From Aeromonas taiwanensis (GTDB lineage Bacteria > Pseudomonadota > Gammaproteobacteria > Enterobacterales > Aeromonadaceae): a stretch of DNA of 64,000 bases. Below the pieces are notes generated by a model. It did no database searches and had not been told where the DNA came from. It worked only from the letters and a program-made list of their open reading frames with translations. Where the stretch lies: positions 62,001 to 126,000 of the forward strand of contig NZ_CDDD01000049.1 in NCBI RefSeq assembly GCF_000820165.1, read 5' to 3'. A program made the position numbers and the translations under genes. This document shows positions 47,450-55,486 of this stretch, piece by piece (position 1 is the first letter of the stretch; the number at the start of each line of letters is the position of its first letter).

Positions 47450-47929
47450 AGTGGGTACTCCTCCAAAAGTTACATTTTTAATTTATTAACTACGACTAAC
47501 GTCTATATCCCTTTCTCTTAAACTCCCCGCAACGGCGGGGTAACACGACTGATAAGGTGCAAAATAATGGCGTTGTCGTCAACTTGATTTTTAAAACAGG
47601 TGTTTTTGGTTGGAAGTTAAGTTGCTGTTTTTAGGTGGTTTATGTGATTGGTGCAAAAGCTCTATGCAGATGGTTATGCTCTTGGTTGTGCGGGGCGTCA
47701 GGGAGGGGGGATGCGCCTTGCAGGAGACATGCAAAATGTAATTTATTACGTAATAAAATTACAAATGCAAAAAGAAATCCCGACCTCACTCCAAGGTTGT
47801 CAAAAACATCTGTATGAAATGCGTGCAGTCGGTGCAGGAGGCATCTGGCCTGCAAAGAGGTTGACCTATGAACCTGCGTTTAAAACCGTGCGGTCAAATA
47901 TGGTGAAAATGGTGCAAAGAGGAGATCCC
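47450..47929. other. AT-rich gap upstream of aceB, regulatory region
   Basis: About 480 bp with no convincing gene. The first 190 bp lead aceB and include the hairpin CCCCGC-AACG-GCGGGG at 47525-47540. The stretch 47738-47764 contains a perfect 16-bp palindrome (47743-47758) inside a longer TGTAATTT/AAATTACA-like repeat. Open frames here lack ribosome sites. Base composition is clearly lower in GC than the flanking genes. Confidence 0.6.
47738..47764. promoter_or_regulatory. Palindrome resembling paired HexR-type half sites
   Basis: TTTATTACGTAATAAA (47743-47758) is a perfect palindrome. The right part CGTAATAAAATTACA resembles the HexR consensus TGTARTWWWATTACA in 14 of 15 positions, as I recall it. 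It lies about 290 bp from the aceB start and about 170 bp before the small membrane protein, so its target is not clear. Confidence 0.4.
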
Positions 47930-48073
47930 ATGGAAATGACGGGCAATGACGTAGGTTTGTATCAAAGAATGAGGATGGGGGCGAAGGAGGCGAAGGGGTA
48001 TCAGGTAGTGAATAGAACCAAGTTTTGGCTATATCTTGGTGTTTTATCGTTATTTGCGTTGGTGGTATCTTGA
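47930..48073 (+). CDS. Small single-pass membrane protein (47 aa), unknown function
   Basis: ATG at 47930 has AGAGGAG five bases upstream, an excellent ribosome site. The peptide begins MEMTGNDVGLYQRMRMGAKEA, a charged soluble head, and ends with one membrane segment (FWLYLGVLSLFALVVS) at the very C-terminus, giving a tail-anchored layout. The much longer open frame in the same phase (from 47648) has no ribosome site and an odd composition. I do not recognise a family. It lies in an AT-rich gap and converges with a small acidic ORF. Confidence 0.6.
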   Translation: MEMTGNDVGLYQRMRMGAKEAKGYQVVNRTKFWLYLGVLSLFALVVS

Positions 48074-48137
48074 CCAGGGAAAAAGCGGTGCCGGACAGCA
48101 AAACCGGCGCATTGAACCGCAGTGCGGGGACTGGCCC

Positions 48138-48278
48138 TCAATAGTCCTCGTCCGGAGCGGCGAGATCGATCACGTCGAGTCGCACCGAGTCGCCGACCCC
48201 GTTCTCAGGGGTATCGAGAGTGGAAGGGGTGGTCGAGATCAGGGGCTGAACAGGCGGAGTGTCAACAGCTTGGGTCAT
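48138..48278 (-). CDS. Small acidic protein (46 aa), unknown function
   Basis: A 46-codon frame beginning MTQAVDTPPVQPLISTTP and ending VIDLAAPDEDY. It is acidic, Pro/Thr-rich at the N-terminus and has no membrane segment. AGAGG stands nine bases before the ATG. Codon use (CTC GAC GTG ATC GAT CTC) is like the genuine genes here and its GC is higher than the surrounding gap. It points away from tRNA-Pro. No family is recognised; it could be a chance frame. Confidence 0.45.
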   Translation of the reverse strand: MTQAVDTPPVQPLISTTPSTLDTPENGVGDSVRLDVIDLAAPDEDY

Positions 48279-48475
48279 GGGTGCTTGCCTCTTTGGATTG
48301 CAAGCCGGTCGGTGATTCCATCACCCAGATATCCACCTCCCTGTTTTCTGGCCGGCGGAAAAGTTGCGTATCCTAACGGCACTTTGTGAAAGCTTCAAGC
48401 GGTTCTGTATAAATTTCACGCCGATCTGGCTGTGGCGGCTGGAAAAGGCACGGGAAAAAGGGGAGGCGAGACAAA

Positions 48476-48507
48476 AAAATAGCCCAGTCGTCTGACTGGG
48501 CTATTTT
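48476..48507 (-). terminator. Terminator after tRNA-Pro
   Basis: On the minus strand AAAATAGCCCAGTC-AGAC-GACTGGGCTATTTT, 14-bp stem followed by more T, ten bases after the tRNA 3' end. Confidence 0.92.
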
Positions 48508-48516
48508 CGGGGAATT

Positions 48517-48593
48517 TGGTCGGTGTGAGAGGATTCGAACCTCCGACCCTCTACACCCCATGCAGATGCGCTACCTGGCTGCGCTACACACCG
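48517..48593 (-). tRNA. tRNA-Pro, anticodon GGG
   Basis: A 77-nt cloverleaf on the minus strand with acceptor CGGTGTG/CACACCG, D-arm GCGC...GCGC, anticodon loop ATGGGGT (anticodon GGG), T-arm GGAGGTTCGAATCC and an encoded CCA. It resembles E. coli proL. No integrase or duplicated 3' end is seen nearby. Confidence 0.95.
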
Positions 48594-48621
48594 ACGGAGT
48601 CAGCTCGGCTGACGGGGAGGA

Positions 48622-48650
48622 AGTCTAATAGGATGGCCTGACGGGTGCAA
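48622..48650 (-). promoter_or_regulatory. Promoter of tRNA-Pro
   Basis: TTGCAC (48650-48645), 17-base spacer, TAGACT (48627-48622), with a GC-rich stretch before the predicted start, as in stringently controlled tRNA promoters. Confidence 0.6.
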
Positions 48651-48676
48651 CTCCTTTTTTATCAGAGAGATGCTGA

Positions 48677-49360
<684 letters not shown>

Positions 49361-49363
49361 TGC

Positions 49364-49386
49364 AAACGGGGGTGCCCGCCCCGTTT
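49364..49386 (+). terminator. Terminator after tadA
   Basis: AAACGGGG-GTGCCCG-CCCCGTTT, 8-bp perfect stem immediately after the tadA stop, followed by TCCC. Confidence 0.65.
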
Positions 49387-49512
49387 TCCCTTCTTTATAT
49401 CTCCCCAGATAAGGTCTTCGGATGTTCCCTTTCGGCCGGACGTGCTGGCCGACGACGCGGGGTTTTCCGCCGGTTTTCCGGGTTTGCACGGGAGTGGATT
49501 TCTAACGTTTCG

Positions 49513-49546
49513 ATGTAACAAAACTGTCATGCAACCGCCATATAAT
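49513..49546 (+). promoter_or_regulatory. PhoB box and -10 of the pst operon
   Basis: ATGTAACAAAACTGTCAT (49513-49530) fits the Pho box with the second TGTCAT perfect and the first degenerate. A third repeat (CGCCAT) follows at 11-bp spacing. A perfect TATAAT (49541-49546) lies 10 bp downstream, where PhoB takes the place of the -35. Confidence 0.8.
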
Positions 49547-49578
49547 GCCGCGAAGCCTAGCTCACATTGAGGTCTTGC

Positions 49579-51816
49579 ATGTCATCGGAATCGTTAAACC
49601 TGGTCATGGCGGGTAGTAAAAAACGCCGGATCAAGGATAAGTTGGCCAAATACGGCGTTACCACAGGGGGAGCCCTGGTGCTGGTGGCGCTGCTGCTTAT
49701 CTTCTTCTATCTGCTCTATGTGGTGAAACCCATCTTCAATGGCGCCAGCATGGAGAGCACCTCCTCCTTCACGCTGCCTGTCCAGGGCAAGACCGCCTGG
49801 CTCGGCGTCGAGGAGCAGAACGAGATAGGCTATCGCTTCAGCGACCAGGGCAAGGTGAAATTCTTTGCCGTTCAGCCGGATGGCAACATCAAGGTGGGTC
49901 AGGTGATAGGCGACGCGCAAATCCCCGGTGAGATCACCACGGTGGCACCGCCGGCACCGGGCCAGAAGCTCATCGCCTATGGCTTTGCCGATGGCAAGGC
50001 GCAGGTGGCACAACCGGCGTTCAAGGTCTCCTATCCGAACGACGTGCGCGTCATCGAACCCAGCCTGCAATATCCCCTCGGCGAAGAGCCGGTGGTGATC
50101 GATCCCGAGGGCAAGGCGCTGACGCGCATGGTCTTCGAGGCCACCAAGGAGAAGATGGCCACTGCCGCCGTGACCGAGGATGGCCGTGGCGTGCTGATGG
50201 TCATGAGCGGCGAGGAGAACTTCATCTCCGGCGAGATCGAGTGGAGCAGCGAGAACTACACCATTCCCTCCCTGCCGCGCCACGTGGATCAGATGCTGCT
50301 GACCCCCAACCTGCGCATCCTGTTCGTGCGCGAGGGCAATCGCCTCTCCGTCTATGACATCCACAACCTGAGCGACATCTCCCTGCGCGACGTGCTGGAG
50401 ATCAACGCCCCCAATGCGAACGTGACCCGGATCGAGCTGCTCTCCGGCGCCTCCTCGTTGCTGGTGGGCAACGACAACGGCGTCATCTCCCAATGGTTCG
50501 AGGTGGCCAAAGAGGGCAAGCGCCAGTTCACCCAGATCCGTGACTTCAAGAGCGACGGCGTCGTCGATCTGCTGACGCCGGAGCATTTTCGCAAGGGCTT
50601 CATCAGTGCGGACAAGCAGGGGGGCATCAACTTCTTCCACGCGACCGGCGAGAGCAAGCTGCTGAGCGAGAAGATGGACGGGGGCGAACTATCCGCCCTG
50701 GCCATTTCGCCGCGCCATAACCTGTTGCTGACCCAGCAGGGGGATCTCTTCAAGGTCTTCGATGTGGAGAACGATCACCCCGAGGTGACCTGGTCCGCCC
50801 TGTGGCAACAGGTGTGGTATGAAGGCTACCCCGAGCCCCAGTACGTGTGGCAGTCCACCTCCGCCAGCAACGACTTCGAAGCCAAGCTGAGCCTGGTACC
50901 CCTGGTATTCGGTACCCTCAAGGCCTCCTTCTACGCCATGGTGTTCGCGGTGCCCCTCGGCGTCGCCGGCGCCATCTACACCGCCTACTTCATGTCGGCG
51001 GGGCTGCGCAAATACGTCAAGCCGACGGTGGAGATCATGGCGGCGCTGCCGACCGTCATCCTGGGCTTCCTGGCCGGTCTGTGGCTCGCCCCCATCATCG
51101 AGGGGGCCCTGCCCGGGGTGATCCTGCTGCTGATCCTGCTGCCCATGGGCATGCTGCTGACGGCGCTGGTCTGGAACTATCTGCCGGAGCGTGGCCGTAC
51201 CTGGCTGCCGGAGGGTTGGCACGCCATCCTGCTCATCCCGGTGCTGCTGGTCATCGGATGGGGGGCCTTTGCCCTGAGTCCCATCATCGAGAACGCCTTC
51301 ATGCACGGTGATTCCCGCATCTGGCTGACCCACGAGATGGGCATCAAGTTTGACCAGCGCAACTCCCTGGTGGTCGGCATCGCCATGGGCTTTGCGGTCA
51401 TCCCCACCATCTTCTCCATCGCCGAAGACGCCGTCTTCTCGGTACCCAAGCACCTGACCCAGGGCTCCCTGGCGCTGGGCGCCACCCCGTGGCAGACCCT
51501 GAGCCGGGTGGTGATCCTCACCGCGAGCCCGGGCATCTTCTCGGCGGTGATGATGGGTCTTGGCCGCGCCGTGGGCGAGACCATGATCGTACTGATGGCC
51601 ACCGGCAACACCCCCATCATGGACTTCTCCATGTTCCAGGGGCTACGGACCCTGGCGGCCAACATCGCGGTGGAGATGCCGGAATCGGAAGTGGGCAGCT
51701 CCCACTACCGGGTGCTCTTCCTCGCCGCCTTCGTGCTGTTTGTGTTCACCTTCTTGTTCAATACCCTGGCCGAGTTCATCCGTCAGCGGTTGCGTGAAAA
51801 GTACAGCTCTCTGTAA
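49579..51816 (+). CDS. pstC: PstC-type phosphate ABC transporter permease with a large extra domain
   Basis: A 745-residue inner-membrane protein. After a short cytoplasmic leader and a first membrane segment (residues ~30-55) comes a periplasmic domain of about 380 residues containing WD-like strands (LLVGNDNGVISQWF, GFISADKQGGINFF, ALAISPRHNLLLTQQGDLFKVFDV). From about residue 440 the usual permease follows, with the EAA-type loop LALGATPWQTLSRVVILTASPGIFSAVMMGLGRAVGETM. Standard PstC is about 320 residues. The ATG at 49579 follows GAGGTCTTGC. It heads pstC-pstA-pstB-phoU; no pstS is in the operon. Confidence 0.88.
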   Translation: MSSESLNLVMAGSKKRRIKDKLAKYGVTTGGALVLVALLLIFFYLLYVVKPIFNGASMESTSSFTLPVQGKTAWLGVEEQNEIGYRFSDQGKVKFFAVQPDGNIKVGQVIGDAQIPGEITTVAPPAPGQKLIAYGFADGKAQVAQPAFKVSYPNDVRVIEPSLQYPLGEEPVVIDPEGKALTRMVFEATKEKMATAAVTEDGRGVLMVMSGEENFISGEIEWSSENYTIPSLPRHVDQMLLTPNLRILFVREGNRLSVYDIHNLSDISLRDVLEINAPNANVTRIELLSGASSLLVGNDNGVISQWFEVAKEGKRQFTQIRDFKSDGVVDLLTPEHFRKGFISADKQGGINFFHATGESKLLSEKMDGGELSALAISPRHNLLLTQQGDLFKVFDVENDHPEVTWSALWQQVWYEGYPEPQYVWQSTSASNDFEAKLSLVPLVFGTLKASFYAMVFAVPLGVAGAIYTAYFMSAGLRKYVKPTVEIMAALPTVILGFLAGLWLAPIIEGALPGVILLLILLPMGMLLTALVWNYLPERGRTWLPEGWHAILLIPVLLVIGWGAFALSPIIENAFMHGDSRIWLTHEMGIKFDQRNSLVVGIAMGFAVIPTIFSIAEDAVFSVPKHLTQGSLALGATPWQTLSRVVILTASPGIFSAVMMGLGRAVGETMIVLMATGNTPIMDFSMFQGLRTLAANIAVEMPESEVGSSHYRVLFLAAFVLFVFTFLFNTLAEFIRQRLREKYSSL

Positions 51817-51833
51817 GGACTAAGGAATCGACA

Positions 51834-53483
51834 ATGGGTAAGTGGTTTAAATCGGGGGCCCCCTGGATCTGGATGACGGGGGGCGCCGTCAGCCTGAGTC
51901 TGGTGGCCGTACTGGGTTTGTTGTTGCTCATCGGCTGGCGTGGTCTGGTCTACTTCTGGCCGCACCCCATCTATGAGTGGCAGCTGGAAGACGAGAGCGG
52001 CAACAAGAGCGTGCTCATCGGCGAGATCAACGATCGCGAGCTGGTGCCGGTGGAGCGGCTGCGCGCCTCCGGGCTGGCCCTGAAAGGGGAAGAGCGCGAG
52101 GAGCTGACCCGCTATCTGGTCAAGACCGGCAACCGTGAGTTCGTCGATCTGGACTTCCGCTGGGTGCTGGAGACCGACATCAAGTCGCGCACCCAGCCGG
52201 CCGAGCTCGCCATGGTGGAGCGTGCCACCAACGGCAACTTCTACGGCTACATCACCTCGGTGAAGGAAGACGGTCGCGAGGTCACCACGGATCTGCATCC
52301 CGCCCTGCTGCGGGTGCTGGCCCGGGCCAATGCCCTGTCGAGCCAGGCCAACGACCTGCAGAAAGGGGACATCGGCAGCATCAACTACCAGCTTGAGCGG
52401 CTGCGCCTCAAAGAGCGCAAGGCGGAGCTGGACGACAAGCTGACCGATCAGCTGAAAGCCGAGCTGGCGAGCGAGCGTCAGGCCCTGAACGATCGCTATC
52501 AGGTGCTGGAGAAGGAGCTCTTCTCCCTGCGCAGCCAGGCGGACAGAGACAGCATCACCGTCAAGGACATGCGCGGCGAGCTGGTGACCATGCCCATGTC
52601 CCGGGTGCTGGACGTGGTCTGGCCCAACGACATGAGCCTGATGGCCAAGGTGGGTCACTGGTTCCACCAGACGGCCAAGTTTGTCACCGACGATCCCCGC
52701 GAGGCCAATACGGAGGGTGGGGTGTTCCCGGCCATCTTCGGCACCGTCTTCATGGTGATCCTGATGGCGATCATCGTGACCCCCCTCGGCGTGGTGGCGG
52801 CGGTCTACCTGCACGAGTACGCAGGCAAGAACAGCCTGACCAAGATCATCCGCATTGCGGTGATCAACCTGGCTGGCGTGCCCTCCATCGTGTACGGCGT
52901 GTTTGGCCTGGGCTTCTTCGTCTATACCCTGGGGGGCAGCATCGACCGCCTCTTCTACCCGGAAGCGCTGCCGAGCCCGACCTTCGGCTCCCCCGGCGTC
53001 ATCTGGTCGGCCCTGACCCTGGCCATCCTGACCCTGCCGGTGGTGATCGTCTCCACCGAAGAGGGGCTGGCCCGGATCCCGAGCACCATCCGCCAGGGTT
53101 CGCTGGCGCTGGGCGCCACCCAGGCCGAGACCCTGTGGCGCATCGTGCTGCCCATGGCGAGCCCGGCCATCATGACCGGCCTCATCCTGGCGATAGCCCG
53201 TGCGGCCGGTGAGGTGGCGCCCCTGATGCTGGTGGGGGTGGTGAAGCTGGCCCCGACCCTGCCGATGGACGGCAACTTCCCGTACCTGCACGTGGAGCGC
53301 AAGTTCATGCACCTGGGCTTCCACATCTATGACGTGGGCTTCCAGAGCCCGAACGTCGAGGCGGCGCGTCCCCTGGTCTACGCCACCTCCTTCCTGCTGG
53401 TGACGGTGATCGTGGGCCTCAACCTGACGGCCATCGGTATCCGCAACCACTTGCGTGAGAAGTTCCGCTCTTTGGAACATTGA
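51834..53483 (+). CDS. pstA: PstA-type phosphate ABC transporter permease with an extra N-terminal domain
   Basis: A 549-residue permease; standard PstA is about 300. After membrane segment 1 (residues ~15-40) comes an extra domain of ~230 residues with a long predicted coiled coil (residues ~175-240, YQLERLRLKERKAELDDKLTDQLKAEL...). The C-terminal half is the normal permease, with the loop LALGATQAETLWRIVLPMASPAIMTGLILAIARAAGEVAP. Start after AAGGAATCGACA, 17 bp from pstC. Its last 13 codons are echoed just downstream. Confidence 0.9.
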   Translation: MGKWFKSGAPWIWMTGGAVSLSLVAVLGLLLLIGWRGLVYFWPHPIYEWQLEDESGNKSVLIGEINDRELVPVERLRASGLALKGEEREELTRYLVKTGNREFVDLDFRWVLETDIKSRTQPAELAMVERATNGNFYGYITSVKEDGREVTTDLHPALLRVLARANALSSQANDLQKGDIGSINYQLERLRLKERKAELDDKLTDQLKAELASERQALNDRYQVLEKELFSLRSQADRDSITVKDMRGELVTMPMSRVLDVVWPNDMSLMAKVGHWFHQTAKFVTDDPREANTEGGVFPAIFGTVFMVILMAIIVTPLGVVAAVYLHEYAGKNSLTKIIRIAVINLAGVPSIVYGVFGLGFFVYTLGGSIDRLFYPEALPSPTFGSPGVIWSALTLAILTLPVVIVSTEEGLARIPSTIRQGSLALGATQAETLWRIVLPMASPAIMTGLILAIARAAGEVAPLMLVGVVKLAPTLPMDGNFPYLHVERKFMHLGFHIYDVGFQSPNVEAARPLVYATSFLLVTVIVGLNLTAIGIRNHLREKFRSLEH

Positions 53484-53548
53484 TGACGATGAGCCTGACG
53501 GGCATGCGCAATCACTGGCGCGAAAAATTCCGGTCGCTGGAGCATTGA
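53483..53548 (+). other. 21-codon ORF echoing the PstA C-terminus
   Basis: Its ATG shares a base with the pstA stop (TGATG). The last 13 residues read RNHWREKFRSLEH; PstA ends RNHLREKFRSLEH. Of those codons, eight differ silently and only one changes the residue. It is either a remnant of a second pstA or a short peptide kept under selection. Translation coupled to pstA is possible. Confidence 0.6.
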
Positions 53549-53654
53549 TAGACCAGCCACCACAGAGACGGGCAGGGGCCTTCCCTGCCAGCCAAGCGTT
53601 CCGGCCGCGGGCAATGAGCTTGCCCGCCGCCACCAAGAGAATTTGAGGTAACAG

Positions 53655-54473
53655 ATGATCAACGTAACACCGAGCTCGGCCCCGCACACCGCCACCGATC
53701 TGCTCAACCTGACCCCGGAGCAGACGGCCCTGGAGGTGAAGGATCTCAACCTGTACTACGGCAACAAGCAGGCGCTGTTCAACGTCAACATGAAGATCCC
53801 GAAGGGCCAGGTCACTGCCTTTATCGGCCCCTCAGGGTGTGGGAAATCGACCCTGCTGCGCTGCATCAACCGGATGAACGATCTGGTGGAGATCTGCCGC
53901 ATCGAGGGGGAGATCCAGCTGCACGGCCACAACATCTACGACAAGAGCGTGGATGTCTCCGCCCTGCGCCGTCAGGTGGGCATGGTGTTCCAGCGCCCCA
54001 ACCCCTTCCCCAAGTCCATCTACGAGAACGTGGTCTATGGCCTGCGCCTGCAGGGCATCAACGACCGCCGTACCCTGGACGAGGCGGCCGAGCGCTCCCT
54101 GCGCGGTGCGGCCCTGTGGGACGAGGTGAAGGATCGTCTGCACGACAACGCCTTCGGCCTCTCCGGTGGTCAGCAGCAGCGTCTGGTGATCGCCCGCGCC
54201 ATCGCCATCGAGCCGGAAGTGCTGCTGCTGGATGAACCGACCTCGGCGCTCGACCCCATCTCCACCCTCACCATCGAGGAGCTGATCAACGAGCTCAAGA
54301 GCCAGTTCACCGTGGTGATCGTGACCCACAACATGCAGCAGGCGGCGCGGGTCTCTGATCAGACCGCCTTCATGTACATGGGGGAGCTCATCGAGTACTC
54401 GAACACCAACACCATCTTCACCACCCCGGCCAAGAAGAAGACCGAGGACTACATCACCGGCCGTTACGGCTAA
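53655..54473 (+). CDS. pstB: PstB, phosphate ABC transporter ATPase
   Basis: A 272-residue ATPase. Walker A GPSGCGKS, the Q-loop in [12 protein letters not shown], the ABC signature LSGGQQQR, Walker B/D-loop [12 protein letters not shown] and the switch [25 protein letters not shown] are intact. The Q-loop with [11 protein letters not shown] is the PstB hallmark. Start after TTGAGGTAACAG. The 171-bp gap after pstA contains the pstA echo, and the gap before phoU contains a phoU echo, so pstB is flanked by copies on both sides. Confidence 0.96.
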   Translation: MINVTPSSAPHTATDLLNLTPEQTALEVKDLNLYYGNKQALFNVNMKIPKGQVTAFIGPSGCGKSTLLRCINRMNDLVEICRIEGEIQLHGHNIYDKSVDVSALRRQVGMVFQRPNPFPKSIYENVVYGLRLQGINDRRTLDEAAERSLRGAALWDEVKDRLHDNAFGLSGGQQQRLVIARAIAIEPEVLLLDEPTSALDPISTLTIEELINELKSQFTVVIVTHNMQQAARVSDQTAFMYMGELIEYSNTNTIFTTPAKKKTEDYITGRYG

Positions 54474-54502
54474 GGCATGTTGGTGCAACAGGGGTGATTG
54501 AG

Positions 54503-54553
54503 ATGAGCAAGATGATCATCAACAAACAGATTGGCAGTCGGTTCAACGACTAG
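54503..54553 (+). other. 16-codon ORF echoing the PhoU N-terminus
   Basis: It reads MSKMIINKQIGSRFND; PhoU begins [16 protein letters not shown] (7 of 16 identical; 34 of 48 bases). The leader before it (GGCAT...GCAACA.GG after a stop codon) is also repeated before phoU, so the repeat unit is about 80 bp (54474-54553 and 54554-54631). Confidence 0.55.
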
Positions 54554-54583
54554 GGCATACTCGGAGCAACAAGGATTACTGGT

Positions 54584-55294
54584 ATGGACAATATGAATCT
54601 CAACAAACACATCTCCGGTCAGTTCAATGCCGAGCTCGAGAGCGTGCGCAACCAGGTGCTGGTGATGGGGGGGCTGGTGGAGAAGCAGCTCACCGACGCC
54701 ATCGCCGCCATCCATGGCCAGGATCTGGATGCGGCCCGCAAGATAGTGGCCAACGATCACAAGGTCAACGCCATGGAAGTGGCGATCGACGAGGAGTGCA
54801 CCCGCATCATCGCCAAGCGTCAGCCCACCGCCTCCGACCTGCGCCTGGTGATGGCCATCATCAAGACCATCACGGATCTGGAGCGCATTGGCGACGTGGC
54901 GGACAAGATCGCCCGCATGCTGACCGACAATGCCAACAAGCCCCAGCCGCCGCTGGTGTCCCTGGAAAACATGGGCCGTCGCACCATCAAGATGCTGCAT
55001 GACGTGCTCGACGCCTTCGCGCGCATGGATCTGGAGGCGGCGCTGGCGGTCTACAAGGAAGATGACAAGGTGGACCGGGAGTACGAGTCCATCATCCGCG
55101 AGCTGATGACCTACATGATGGAAGATCCCCGTACCATTCCCCAGGTGCTGAACGTCCTGTGGGCGGCGCGGGCCATCGAGCGGGTCGGCGATCGCTGCCA
55201 GCACATCTGCGAGTACATCGTCTACTACGTCAAGGGCAAGGATGTGCGCCACACCAAGGCCGATGAGTTGACCGATCTGCTGGGCAAAAAATGA
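54584..55294 (+). CDS. phoU: PhoU, phosphate signalling regulator
   Basis: A 236-residue, all-helical protein with the two PhoU repeats: [31 protein letters not shown] (metal-binding E/D motif) and the second copy [34 protein letters not shown]. It connects Pst transport to PhoR and keeps the Pho regulon off in high phosphate. It is last in the operon and followed by a strong terminator. Confidence 0.96.
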   Translation: MDNMNLNKHISGQFNAELESVRNQVLVMGGLVEKQLTDAIAAIHGQDLDAARKIVANDHKVNAMEVAIDEECTRIIAKRQPTASDLRLVMAIIKTITDLERIGDVADKIARMLTDNANKPQPPLVSLENMGRRTIKMLHDVLDAFARMDLEAALAVYKEDDKVDREYESIIRELMTYMMEDPRTIPQVLNVLWAARAIERVGDRCQHICEYIVYYVKGKDVRHTKADELTDLLGKK

Positions 55295-55307
55295 TTCCGA
55301 CATGAAT

Positions 55308-55332
55308 AAAAAGGCGCGTAAAGCGCCTTTTT
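55308..55332 (+). terminator. Terminator of the pst operon
   Basis: AAAAAGGCGC-GTAAA-GCGCCTTTTTT, 10-bp stem with a T-run. Confidence 0.93.
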
Positions 55333-55486
55333 TATTGCATTTTCGGGCAGCTTAAGATAACGCCCCCCAACGAGGGCTTTTCTGCTAGAATATGGCCCCT
55401 GTGTGAGTCCCGGATGGAGTCACGGTCCGGTTTCCCGGGCCCAGTTTGCCGTCTTGTGTCAAGGCGGCTGTAGCAATAGGTTAATC

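Noticed and set aside
47635-48073. A 141-codon frame spanning the AT-rich gap as one gene.
   Set aside because: It lacks a ribosome site at its start and its first two thirds look non-coding. Only the last 47 codons from 47930 have a proper start.
48517-48593. tRNA-Pro as an attachment site of an integrated element.
   Set aside because: No integrase gene and no repeated tRNA 3' end is present in the flanking kilobases.
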